From: Ruminococcus difficilis
GTDB taxonomy: Bacteria; Bacillota_A; Clostridia; Oscillospirales; Acutalibacteraceae
Length of the DNA stretch: 13,134 bases
Assembly (NCBI RefSeq): GCF_016680995.1
Contig: NZ_JAEQMG010000198.1
Coordinates: 1-13,134 of the forward strand
Direction of reading: 5' to 3'
Below the pieces are notes generated by a model. The model was not told the origin of the DNA and did not search any database. It was given only the letters and a program-made list of their open reading frames with translations. Both the position numbers and the translations under genes were made by a program. Positions 1 through 7,454 of this stretch are shown here, in pieces (position 1 is the stretch's first letter; each line of letters begins with the position of its first letter).

Positions 1-761
1 ATATACCCTGCCTGATGTACTGCATGAATAACGCTGCATATATTCATTGCTATGATCAGCTTATAATTATACGGCATTACTGCTGCGCCCTTCGGAGGAT
101 ATACATAGATTTCTCCAAGATCGGCGTCGATAGTAAGTTTAGGCATCACAAAGCCTATAAACTTATTTGAACCATCATACAGTACGTCCATAGGCCAAGC
201 AACTTGGCTTAAAACCTCTGTCCTCGGAGGTTTATTGACCATATATCTCAGCTTTTCCTCAAGCTCTTTACTAACACGATCTGAGTGATATATCTTAGCA
301 ACTTTTGATGAATCGCCTGAAACAGCAAATATACCGCCCTCGCCGCCGGAGCCGAGTTTTGATGATAGCTGATACTGCTTGCCTGACATTCCCAAATATG
401 TATTTGGAGGAAGCGATCTTTTAGTTGCAGAACTTTGTTGAGTATTAAAACTCCTTTGCGGTATTGACGACGCAGTGCTATTTGTGCTATTAACGGTTTT
501 GGTGGAATAATTACTGCTTGTTGTTACAGTTCTGGTTGTTGAAGAAGCATATCCGCTTGTTGTTATTGGTTGTTCAGCGACAGTTGCTCCCGCACTTTTA
601 AGTTCTTTAATTTGTTGGTCGGTTGCGAATAAATCAATTGGTAAATTATCTGCTAAATCCATAGCATCTTTTAGACCTAAACCTGTTATTTGTCTTATTA
701 CTCTTATGGCTTGTAGATAATTACTTCCGCAACTAATAATCTTAATATAATTTGTTGCCAT
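1..761 (-). CDS. L7/L12-like domain fused to YegI-like protein kinase, C-terminus outside window
   Basis: About 253 codons are visible from the ATG at 761-759; the 3' part lies beyond position 1. Residues 1-65 read like the C-terminal domain of ribosomal protein L7/L12 (RQITGLGLKDAMDLADNLP, an alpha-beta fold). Residues 66-120 are a Ser/Thr/Asn-rich linker. A protein-kinase N-lobe begins near residue 121, with glycine loop GSGGEGGIFAV (137-147) and the ATP lysine in VAKIYH (K156). The catalytic loop is off the window. The kinase part is closely related to the next gene upstream: VAWPMD.LYDGSNKFIGFVMPKLT is almost unchanged between them. It is the last visible gene of the operon, 40 bp after the previous stop, with only a weak ribosome site (GGG). 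By analogy to E. coli YegI it should phosphorylate proteins. The L7/L12-like fold probably serves as a protein-binding module (inference). Codon use looks richer in G/C than its neighbour. Confidence 0.85.
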   Translation of the reverse strand, partial: MATNYIKIISCGSNYLQAIRVIRQITGLGLKDAMDLADNLPIDLFATDQQIKELKSAGATVAEQPITTSGYASSTTRTVTTSSNYSTKTVNSTNSTASSIPQRSFNTQQSSATKRSLPPNTYLGMSGKQYQLSSKLGSGGEGGIFAVSGDSSKVAKIYHSDRVSKELEEKLRYMVNKPPRTEVLSQVAWPMDVLYDGSNKFIGFVMPKLTIDADLGEIYVYPPKGAAVMPYNYKLIIAMNICSVIHAVHQAGY

Positions 762-801
762 TGTTTTACCCGTATACTTTCATTTGCGTATTTAAGCGAA
801 A

Positions 802-1959
802 TTAATCCCAACCCTCATCAACACTTTCAGGAAGGTCTGGTAAGGATGGTGATATAAGATCGCTTTTCGTTGCATCAAAATCGTTTGAAATATTCCAGTT
901 ATCTAAACCCATAGTATTAACGGGATGGTTAAACTGGACTTTGTATCTTATTTCAGCTGCACACAAAGGACAATTCCTAAGTGTTTTTTTGTAAAAATGA
1001 TTTGGATTCTTGGAACACTTTTTCAGGTCTTTTTCATAATCTTCGAGAGCTTCCTTCCACTCAAATGCAGTTGGTCTTTCTTGGGGGTTTATTCTTCCGT
1101 TAATGAATGCTTTATTAAAGAGCCTTGCTATTTCATTCGGTAAAGCACTTATTGGTGGAACTGCAACCGCTTGAGGTTTGTTATTAGGTTTAAAGCAATA
1201 ATTATCCCTCTCGATTGCCATATTACCAACACCCGGAGAGCCAGTTGAAATAGATTCCGTATGGTTTATGCCGTTGAATGGTGTGTAGCCATTCATAAGC
1301 AGTTTGAAGATGTGGATTGCCAACGCAAAATTATCTGTTTCATTTGTAAAAGTCGGCAGCGATGCCTTTTCGTAAGTGTTTTGCCCACACCGTTCAATAA
1401 GCTCTGGTGCTACATAACCGTTAAGACACACTTTGCAACGAAATGCTTTGTTAGCTATTTCATCAATAGTTATGTGATACGAATCTGTATCCATAAACGC
1501 TACTGCCCCTGTTTTTAGATCGACACCAATATTTTTGGGATTAAAATCACCGATTATATAATCCGATTGATGAATAGCTTCTACAGTTTTACAAATATTT
1601 ATTGCAATGATTAGTTTGTTTTTATATGGCATTTCAGCTGCACCTTTTGGAGGGTAATGGTAAATTTCGTTCAAATCAGCATCCATTGTCAGTTTAGGCA
1701 TAACAAAACCAATAAACTTATTTGAACCATCATACAGTGCATCCATAGGCCAAGCTACATATGCAAGCAATTCTCTATTAAGTGAATGGCTAATCATGTA
1801 CACAATCTTTTTTTCTTTCTCTTCATCAACATATTCCGGGTGATAAATTTTTGCTAATAAACTATCATTATCTTCGATAGCAAAAATATGGCCTTCAGCT
1901 CCAGAGGCAATTATATTTGTTAATGAATAGATTTCTCCATTGATTCCTAAACATTTCAT
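802..1959 (-). CDS. YegI-like Ser/Thr protein kinase with C-terminal zinc ribbon
   Basis: A 385-aa protein with a complete kinase layout: glycine loop SGAEGHIFAI (19-28), ATP lysine K37 in AKIYH, catalytic loop GDFNPKN (137-143, D138) in place of HRDLKPEN, DTD (157-159) in place of DFG, APE (184-186) and a late Arg-Pro (R295). A likely zinc ribbon follows (C315, H321, C330, C333). This is the layout of the YegI-type kinases of TerY-P triads, which pair with a PP2C phosphatase and a vWA protein, both present upstream in this operon. No membrane segment is visible, so it is probably cytoplasmic. The C-terminus SLPDLPESVDEGWD nearly repeats the vWA protein's tail. The start is set by AAGGAG eight bases before ATG; the gene begins 15 bp after the nuclease stop. 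Kinase membership is secure; the substrates are unknown. Confidence 0.93.
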   Translation of the reverse strand: MKCLGINGEIYSLTNIIASGAEGHIFAIEDNDSLLAKIYHPEYVDEEKEKKIVYMISHSLNRELLAYVAWPMDALYDGSNKFIGFVMPKLTMDADLNEIYHYPPKGAAEMPYKNKLIIAINICKTVEAIHQSDYIIGDFNPKNIGVDLKTGAVAFMDTDSYHITIDEIANKAFRCKVCLNGYVAPELIERCGQNTYEKASLPTFTNETDNFALAIHIFKLLMNGYTPFNGINHTESISTGSPGVGNMAIERDNYCFKPNNKPQAVAVPPISALPNEIARLFNKAFINGRINPQERPTAFEWKEALEDYEKDLKKCSKNPNHFYKKTLRNCPLCAAEIRYKVQFNHPVNTMGLDNWNISNDFDATKSDLISPSLPDLPESVDEGWD

Positions 1960-1974
1960 CTTTTTAGCTCCTTA

Positions 1975-2619
1975 TCACTTTTTTATAGAGTTTGTTTTTG
2001 TGCTATTTGGTATTTTGCTTCTGCTATTCGATGCACTTGAACCTGTTTGCTTTATAGATATTTTTGTAAATGCGTTTTCGCTTTTCTTATGGCTATTCTG
2101 ATAATTCAAATAATCGTCCTTTGTTTTGTTTAACATAGATGGATTACTATTACAAATACTGCAACATTGAGACGAAAACTTCTGAGCATTATCAGTGATT
2201 CCTAATCTATCTTCATAGACATGGATTTCACCTGAACCTTTATGTATGCTCTGCGGCAAAGCAACGGCTTGTCCGTCTTTGCCTATGTGATGATGAATTA
2301 GCTGCTCATTTACAAAACCTTTGTATTGCGGAAAAGAATTGATGAATTGTCTATCAACACGAGGAGCTTCACCGTGTTCTATTCTGTAACTGTTCTTCTT
2401 GCTGAACGCATCTGGGCATTGGTTTTTTAATGCATTGAAATAGTATTTGCTACTTCGTTCCCATCCCTGAGAATTTGCATTACTCTTATCTTCGCCGATA
2501 TATCTCATATCTACAATGAGCGAAGGTGAATGAGCCAATGTATAACCTTTGCCTTCCGAAGTGAAGCGTTTAGTGTGTATTTCTTTAGGATCAACACCTT
2601 CGTAAGCATAAGGCTTCAT
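1975..2619 (-). CDS. HNH/Endo VII superfamily nuclease, HHH-type toxin-like
   Basis: A 214-aa protein. The central block has GEAPRVD, then FPQYKGF, LIHHHIG, GQAVALPQSIHKGSGEIH and E.RLGI. This is the metal-binding core of HNH/Endo VII nucleases found as toxin tips in bacterial polymorphic toxins (Tox-HNH-HHH or LHH type). The candidate catalytic/metal histidines are 109-111, 126 and 133, counting from the chosen start. A Cys cluster follows (CCSIC), then a Ser/Asn/Lys-rich tail. No signal peptide, PAAR, RHS or WXG domain is attached, so nothing in the sequence marks it for export. I chose the ATG at 2619 because GGAGG lies 10 bases before it and because TGATG couples it to the Syd-like gene's stop. 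A GTG at 2628 is also in frame, but only one base from that GGAGG. Predicted role: DNA or RNA cleavage, restrained by the upstream Syd-like partner. The fold call is fairly secure; the substrate is unknown. Confidence 0.82.
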   Translation of the reverse strand: MKPYAYEGVDPKEIHTKRFTSEGKGYTLAHSPSLIVDMRYIGEDKSNANSQGWERSSKYYFNALKNQCPDAFSKKNSYRIEHGEAPRVDRQFINSFPQYKGFVNEQLIHHHIGKDGQAVALPQSIHKGSGEIHVYEDRLGITDNAQKFSSQCCSICNSNPSMLNKTKDDYLNYQNSHKKSENAFTKISIKQTGSSASNSRSKIPNSTKTNSIKK

Positions 2620-3173
2620 CAAATACACGCCTCCATATTTCCGATTACTTCTGCTATGGAATTAGACAATACAATCTTTGTATTCGTTTCTGATTCATAA
2701 CAGAAAAGATCACCTGTATCGTTATCAAAAAACAAGAAATAACTGTCATTATCATCAATAACTGCGTTTCCTATTAACAGAAACGATTTTTGAGGAAATA
2801 CATATTGTGCATCCTCAAAAGCATTAATAATTATTTGTTCAATAGGCTTTGAGCCGTCTAAACTGTAAAAGTTTATTTTACACCCTTTATATGAGCCTGA
2901 AAGCACAAGAAAGAAATAAGTATTATAGTATTCTTTGATTTCTTTTCTTAACGTAAATCTTAAGCGCTGTTCAACTAAAAGCCAATTAAGATATTGATCC
3001 TGCTTTATTGGGAGCCATTGTATTTCGCCATCTTCATCTGGATTGCCGATAAGTAATTTTGAGTTTAGTTCTTTTGAATACGAAACAGTAGGTTTTGTAC
3101 TAAACTCTTGATTGTATAATAACTGGAGCCTTCTGAAATAATTGCAAAAGGAAGTTTCCATTAAAGAATTCAT
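2619..3173 (-). CDS. Syd-like (SUKH superfamily) candidate immunity protein
   Basis: A 184-aa protein that follows the plan of E. coli Syd: an N-terminal helix (NYFRRLQLLYNQEFSTKP), a short region ending in W.P (IQWLPI), then E.RL, the YYNTYFF segment matching Syd's YYTTQFAG, a central F-E-D-A region matching Syd's EDDF, a strand like FLLIG, and a closing helix SNSIAEVIGNM matching SNLAEFLNQL. Syd belongs to the SUKH superfamily, whose members are frequent immunity proteins for nuclease toxins (known family biology). Its stop overlaps the nuclease start by one base (TGATG), which fits a neutralising partner made first. I prefer the ATG at 3173, with GGAG six bases upstream; an in-frame ATG at 3185 has no ribosome site. 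The gene starts about 20 bp after the transglutaminase-like stop. A role as a non-immunity adaptor cannot be excluded. Confidence 0.75.
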   Translation of the reverse strand: MNSLMETSFCNYFRRLQLLYNQEFSTKPTVSYSKELNSKLLIGNPDEDGEIQWLPIKQDQYLNWLLVEQRLRFTLRKEIKEYYNTYFFLVLSGSYKGCKINFYSLDGSKPIEQIIINAFEDAQYVFPQKSFLLIGNAVIDDNDSYFLFFDNDTGDLFCYESETNTKIVLSNSIAEVIGNMEACI

Positions 3174-3194
3174 ATTATTCTCCATTTTTGTGTT

Positions 3195-4136
3195 TCAATT
3201 AAATGATATTTGAAATACTCGTTGTTTTAAGTTGTAGTTTACTGTATATTCTACGCTTAATCCTATTTCAGTCAAAACAGTTTCGAGTTCTAAAGACACT
3301 TTTTTTTCAAGCCCATTTTCTGGTGCTGAATAAGGTAGTTTAAATACAAAAACGTCTTTTCCGGATAGAATACCTTTCGTTAAAAATAGTCTAAGTTTTT
3401 TTCGAGTAGTCATTACTAAATTATTTCGTTCGTAAAAGCTAAATTCTTTTGCTATAGAGATTGGGTATTCCGAAACATTATATGTGTGATCTAATAGAAT
3501 CCACTCATTCGGAATACAAAAATAATCGTATCTTGGTATTCGATCAACATTGATTGTTGCATCAAAGGTCACATCAACATGATTCCAACTATTATCAATA
3601 TTGATCATATTCCACGAATGCTTTTCGTCGCTCTGATTATGCACATTATAAGCTCGTCCATTAACGACCATCGCTTTGATTCCTGATAGGTTTAACAGAT
3701 AACTATACAGTTTTGCATATCCTTCGCAAACGGCTCGGTTTTGTATTAATGGAGCTAAAATAGTGTGGCTTTCACGGTCATTTATTTTAGAGTAGCTTAT
3801 TTTGTTAATAAGAATATCATGTATCGCTAACGCTTTATTATAATTGTTGCTCTCTTTACTTATTTTACTTAGGATGTGTTCTATTTCAGATTTGCATTCA
3901 AATGAGTATTGTTTGATAGTATTTACATCATATGCATAATGCGGAATTATTAGTGTGCTGGTCTTTGAAGGAACTAACTTGAAATCTATCACATAGAAGA
4001 TTTCGGGATGAGATTGGAGAATTCGCATCACATCTTGCCCCGTTTTATAGGGATTGCTTCTAATTGGAATCACAATTCTTTTATCCAATCGCAGCAATGA
4101 ATCAACAACTATTCTTTCTATTATGCTATTTTCCAT
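3195..4136 (-). CDS. Transglutaminase-like (papain-fold) protein
   Basis: A 313-aa protein. Residues 100-195 form a transglutaminase-like core with the triad visible: C137 in NRAVCEGYAKLYSYLL, H173 in EKHSWNMI and D188 in HVDVTFDAT. Residues 1-75 resemble the N-terminal part of bacterial proteins of this kind (TGQDVMRILQSHPEIFYV, then ...LVPS). The C-terminal quarter is lysine-rich and unassigned. The family includes proteases, amidases and crosslinking enzymes, so the chemistry cannot be named, but an active Cys-His-Asp set argues for a live enzyme. There is no signal peptide or membrane segment, so it should act in the cytoplasm with its operon partners. It begins 21 bp after the 88-aa gene, with AGGA upstream of the ATG. 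It might cleave or modify a component of the system, for example the nuclease or the flexible small proteins (inference). Confidence 0.85.
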   Translation of the reverse strand: MENSIIERIVVDSLLRLDKRIVIPIRSNPYKTGQDVMRILQSHPEIFYVIDFKLVPSKTSTLIIPHYAYDVNTIKQYSFECKSEIEHILSKISKESNNYNKALAIHDILINKISYSKINDRESHTILAPLIQNRAVCEGYAKLYSYLLNLSGIKAMVVNGRAYNVHNQSDEKHSWNMINIDNSWNHVDVTFDATINVDRIPRYDYFCIPNEWILLDHTYNVSEYPISIAKEFSFYERNNLVMTTRKKLRLFLTKGILSGKDVFVFKLPYSAPENGLEKKVSLELETVLTEIGLSVEYTVNYNLKQRVFQISFN

Positions 4137-4157
4137 ATTGTTCCTACACTCTATTGA

Positions 4158-4424
4158 CTATCGTTTGAAAGGCTTTGATAGGTGATTCTGAATAACAGGC
4201 TGTTGCATATTACTATTATGCGATGCTTTTGTAATAGCGTTATTGGTTTTTGTTTCATTCGCTCTTACATTAGTCGCTTTAGTAATGGCGTTGCCATTCA
4301 TTCGTTCCATATGCTCAGAATAGGATGGAACACCTTTCATGGCAACTGCCCAATCGTTGCCAGAGTTATTATTCGTGCCATTTTTCAGCCCATCATTTCT
4401 ACGAAGATAAGGATCTCTCTCCAT
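4158..4424 (-). CDS. Small low-complexity protein with duplicated NAITKA motif
   Basis: An 88-aa hydrophilic Asn/Lys/Thr-rich protein that I do not recognise. It begins MERDPYLRRNDGLKNG, has a WAVAMKGVPSYSEHMERM stretch, then two copies of NAITKA[TS] fourteen residues apart, and a basic end (SKPFKR). It is probably largely disordered. The ATG at 4424 is preferred because AAAGGTAG lies eight bases upstream; a TTG extension to 4460 has no ribosome site. It sits between the phosphatase and the transglutaminase-like gene with short gaps, so it is surely co-transcribed. Related NA[FI][TS]K-like motifs appear in the nuclease tail and in the 60-aa protein. This suggests a scaffold, docking peptide or substrate of one of the operon enzymes (inference). 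Confidence 0.6.
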   Translation of the reverse strand: MERDPYLRRNDGLKNGTNNNSGNDWAVAMKGVPSYSEHMERMNGNAITKATNVRANETKTNNAITKASHNSNMQQPVIQNHLSKPFKR

Positions 4425-4475
4425 ATCATACACTACCTTTACACTAATAATTCCGCGCAAATCAAAATCTGATTG

Positions 4476-5381
4476 TTAGTTTGATAACGACGTTTTCTCA
4501 GTTTCATTCTGTTCGTCGTTATATAAACTCGGATACGCTAAACGCTTCCATTTTTCTTCTCTTTTGCGTTTAAGCTCTTTCCAGTCAGGCTCTTTATAAT
4601 AATCCTCTGCCATTAATGCCGGTTTATTATCTGTGTTCAATATTACGGCTACTGTTTTGTCGTCATTCACTTGTGCATCAGGAATCTTCTCAATAAAGGT
4701 ACTTATTCTATTTTGGACAGTTTCTTCTCCGTCCGCCTCTATATTTAAGATTTTTGCATCCATGAAGAATCTTGCTAAAGCAACATAAATTGAAATAGGT
4801 TCCTCGCGCAGATATATGGGAAAAAGTGTTTCTAACATTCCATCTGTTGCTAAAAAAACACTTGCAACCTGCTTTTCGTATTTCCTAATTATCCATTTTT
4901 CTTCACCAAAATACAAAGGAAATACGCGGTTTTCTTCATCTCTCTGTTGCTCGGTAACTTTTTCATATGATCCGTCCATATTGAGAGCAACTATTCCTGA
5001 GTCACCGGAATGACCAAAAAACAACTCGCTATCTCGTAATACCGCCAGCGACAAAGTTGTATCATATTGATCTAACTCGTGTCCGTTTTGCTCTGCTGTT
5101 TCTTCAATTTTTTGTTGTGCCAATGTAAATGCTTCTTTAATTATTTTTAAGATTTCATCTTCTACAGTTTCGCTTGTGATTCTCTCTGCACAGTATTTTG
5201 TAGTATAATCAACAGCTATTTTTGAAGCTGTATCGGAATACATTTCGCTTCCAAGTCCATCGGCAACAGCAGCGATCGCCATAGATTCATTACACTTAAT
5301 GATTCTATGAGAATCTTGACACACAATGTTATTCTTCACATGATATGTGCCTTGTTGTGTAACTCCATAAGCATATATCAT
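4476..5381 (-). CDS. PP2C-family protein phosphatase (YegK-like)
   Basis: A 301-aa protein with the metal-binding motifs of PPM/PP2C Ser/Thr phosphatases in order: QDSH (D23), AVADGLGS (D41, G42), DTTLSLAVL (107-115), GHSGDSG (123-129), ATDGM (178-182, D180) and NDDKT (239-243). It should remove phosphates placed by the two kinases downstream, using Mn/Mg. The C-terminal 45 residues are a charged extension (KELKRKREEKWKRL) outside the catalytic core. The start is supported by GGAGG eight bases before ATG. The gene follows the vWA stop by 18 bp, so the two are co-transcribed and probably co-translated. Together with the vWA protein and kinases it forms the TerY-P triad known from E. coli yegI/yegK/yegL and from tellurite-resistance-linked operons. 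Family identity is secure; its exact target is not shown. Confidence 0.94.
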   Translation of the reverse strand: MIYAYGVTQQGTYHVKNNIVCQDSHRIIKCNESMAIAAVADGLGSEMYSDTASKIAVDYTTKYCAERITSETVEDEILKIIKEAFTLAQQKIEETAEQNGHELDQYDTTLSLAVLRDSELFFGHSGDSGIVALNMDGSYEKVTEQQRDEENRVFPLYFGEEKWIIRKYEKQVASVFLATDGMLETLFPIYLREEPISIYVALARFFMDAKILNIEADGEETVQNRISTFIEKIPDAQVNDDKTVAVILNTDNKPALMAEDYYKEPDWKELKRKREEKWKRLAYPSLYNDEQNETEKTSLSN

Positions 5382-5399
5382 AAGTTATTCCTCCGTTTC

Positions 5400-6113
5400 T
5401 TAATCTCCCCAGTCACTAACATCTTTATCGACAGTTTCGGGGAGGTTGGGAAGACTTACCTTTTCTCCCGGAGAACTTTGAGATACAGAACGCATACTTT
5501 TATTCACCCAATTAAAGAAGCTCGTGAAGTCGTGCTCTCTCAATTTCATAACCTTTTTTCCCGCAAGGAGATGTAATGTGCGCGGATCATACCTATCAAC
5601 ACCTAATGCAAAGAATTTTAGTTTTCCTTCCTCTTCCTTTGCGTGAATAACATCAGCTATTGCTGATACGTTGTCAGTAGGAGCTCCATCCGTAATCATT
5701 ACTATCCAAGGTTTGTATGGTTCTGTACCCATTCTGCGATAAAAACGAGAGCGCTCATCAACCATATCTATTGCCGTTTGAATTGCGGGTGACATTTCTG
5801 TGCCGCCATTAGCTTTGAGATCAACTGCTTTCATTTGTTCTACAGGAACAAATTCTTGAACCACATTATGTGTAGAGTTGAATTCAATAATGGCAATATC
5901 TAAGATATCTCTGGTCTCCTTATCCCTACACACTTCATCTTTAAAGCGATTAAGACCAGAATTTAATTCAGCTATTGGTTCGCCATACATTGATCCCGAT
6001 GTATCAAGCAAAAGCAAACAAGCCATATGGGGTTCGCTGGCGTTGATTATCGGTGGAGCGTCTCCATAAAAATCATCACCGTAAAAACTTCTTTGTTCCA
6101 TTTCATTGCACAT
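5400..6113 (-). CDS. TerY/YegL-like von Willebrand factor A domain protein
   Basis: A 237-aa single vWA domain. The MIDAS metal site is intact: DTSGSM (37-42), T105 in GGTEM and D142 in MITDGAPTD. The strand/helix pattern (FFALGV at 167-172, the NWVNKSM helix at 201-207) and the tail SVSQSSPGEKVSLP match TerY/YegL proteins. In TerY-P triads this protein is thought to act as a metal-dependent platform that joins kinase and phosphatase (known context, mechanism not proven). There is no membrane segment. The last 18 residues, SLPNLPETVDKDVSDWGD, mirror the end of the kinase at 802-1959. The start is set by AAAGGAGG seven bases before ATG. It is preceded by the longest inner gap of the ATPase-phosphatase block (55 bp, with small palindromes), so a minor internal control point is possible. 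Confidence 0.94.
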   Translation of the reverse strand: MCNEMEQRSFYGDDFYGDAPPIINASEPHMACLLLLDTSGSMYGEPIAELNSGLNRFKDEVCRDKETRDILDIAIIEFNSTHNVVQEFVPVEQMKAVDLKANGGTEMSPAIQTAIDMVDERSRFYRRMGTEPYKPWIVMITDGAPTDNVSAIADVIHAKEEEGKLKFFALGVDRYDPRTLHLLAGKKVMKLREHDFTSFFNWVNKSMRSVSQSSPGEKVSLPNLPETVDKDVSDWGD

Positions 6114-6134
6114 ATTTTTTCCTCCTTTAATATA

Positions 6135-6163
6135 GTGATTAGAGTATCACATTATTGATAATG
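6135..6163. repeat. Tandem short palindromes in the gap before the vWA gene
   Basis: GTGAT/ATCAC (6135-6150) and CATTAT/ATAATG (6150-6163) lie in the 55-bp gap between the pseudo-ATPase and vWA genes. The stems are short and AT-rich. They could form small hairpins in the transcript or be chance; no good promoter accompanies them. Confidence 0.25.
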
Positions 6164-6168
6164 AATGA

Positions 6169-7449
6169 TTAAATGATTGGGACAAATGATATTTCATTGT
6201 TATTCTTATCGAACACGATTACTTCATCATCAGCCATCCTCTGAATCTCCTCTGGTTTAATAATACTTTCCCTTTTGGTATTTATACTTGCAGATTTAGT
6301 GTTACCATAACTCCAAAAAGTACCCATATTTGTGTTTTGTGAAAAGGTTGGTACGATTTCCTGCTTATCATACGTTCCAATCAAATTAGAGATTTTTTCG
6401 CAACTATAAGCAGAAATATGCCTTGAAATAATGATTTTGGCGCATTTTCCAGCAAATGAATAAAAAGAGTTTTCATCTCCATTAAAAGCAGAAAAGGCAT
6501 CGTTTGATGAGATTGCCACAAGAGAGCTACTGCCCATTTTATTAATGAAATCTTTTAGTAGGTTATTGGTGGTAAACAGTTCTCCATCTACAATAACAAA
6601 AACCTTATTTCCTCTAGATAACAGCAATTCTGCTTCACTTACGAAAAGATTTATCAATAATGTATTTGAAGCGTAGCGAACATCTATTGAGAAAATAGCT
6701 TTTTGTAAAGCAGTCTGAACAAAGTTGGTAGCTTTATTCAAATTTTTCTTTTTAGCTAAAATATAATCAGCTTGCTGAGAAAGAGCAGAAAAAAATGCCT
6801 CAATATTTCCTTTCTCACTTTCTCCTTGCAATATTTGAGATGTTATAGTTCTTGCTTCATTAGCTGAAATTTTCCCTTTCGCTTCCGCTGTATTTATTTT
6901 ATCAATTAATGTAAAGTGTGGACACGTTATATACATATCCGTATATGGATGAATATGTTTTGTATTTATAAAGTCAGATATTCCATTAATATAATATCTA
7001 CCAGTTGCACCGATTTTGTACTCTTTACTGGATGACGACAGTATGTATTGAAGTATCTCGTTATTGTTCAAACCTAAGAATGGCTCATAAAATGGATTTT
7101 TTGCATTTACTAAATCCAATAGATTTAATGGAGTTAAATATGAGATTAATTCATTTTCTAATTCGGCGTTTCCATTGTGAATTATTGCAACAGAATAACC
7201 TTGCATATAAGCACATTCAATCGTTCTTATTATTGCTCGATTTCTTATGGTTTTATATCCACCAGAAAATAACATTCCGCCTACAGCTTCATTATTGTCA
7301 AAGAACGCTTCTATTTCACTTGGTTCGTAATAAACCACTCCTTGATTTATACGATTATTTTCTTGTACAGAGCGAATAGTCTTTCTTGATAAATATCTGC
7401 TTGAACCCCAAATACCGATATTTGACAAACCAGTTTTATTTTTCATCAT
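6169..7449 (-). CDS. TraG/VirD4-like protein with degenerate Walker A (pseudo-ATPase partner)
   Basis: A 426-aa protein. Its end (KPEEIQRMADDEVIVFDKNN) has the form typical of TraG/VirD4 coupling proteins (PxE[VI]..L.DDE.IVF). A Walker B-like strand KVFVIVDGEL (281-290) is followed by VAISSND at the expected sensor place. Where the P-loop should be, residues 61-69 read FSGGYKTIR: the GK[ST] signature is missing, so nucleotide binding is probably weak or lost. No N-terminal membrane helices are present, unlike classic coupling proteins. The gene starts directly after the canonical ATPase stop (TAG within TAGGTGG), with ATG at 7449 or, with better spacing from AGGTGG, at 7446. The natural reading is a heteromeric ring or dimer of one active and one inactive subunit. 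Family assignment rests on the C-terminal motif and context, so it is moderately sure. Confidence 0.75.
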   Translation of the reverse strand: MMKNKTGLSNIGIWGSSRYLSRKTIRSVQENNRINQGVVYYEPSEIEAFFDNNEAVGGMLFSGGYKTIRNRAIIRTIECAYMQGYSVAIIHNGNAELENELISYLTPLNLLDLVNAKNPFYEPFLGLNNNEILQYILSSSSKEYKIGATGRYYINGISDFINTKHIHPYTDMYITCPHFTLIDKINTAEAKGKISANEARTITSQILQGESEKGNIEAFFSALSQQADYILAKKKNLNKATNFVQTALQKAIFSIDVRYASNTLLINLFVSEAELLLSRGNKVFVIVDGELFTTNNLLKDFINKMGSSSLVAISSNDAFSAFNGDENSFYSFAGKCAKIIISRHISAYSCEKISNLIGTYDKQEIVPTFSQNTNMGTFWSYGNTKSASINTKRESIIKPEEIQRMADDEVIVFDKNNNEISFVPII

Positions 7450-7454
7450 TCCAC

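Noticed and set aside
6114..6168. Internal promoter before the vWA gene
   Set aside because: The gap holds small palindromes, but no acceptable -35/-10 pair was found on the minus strand.
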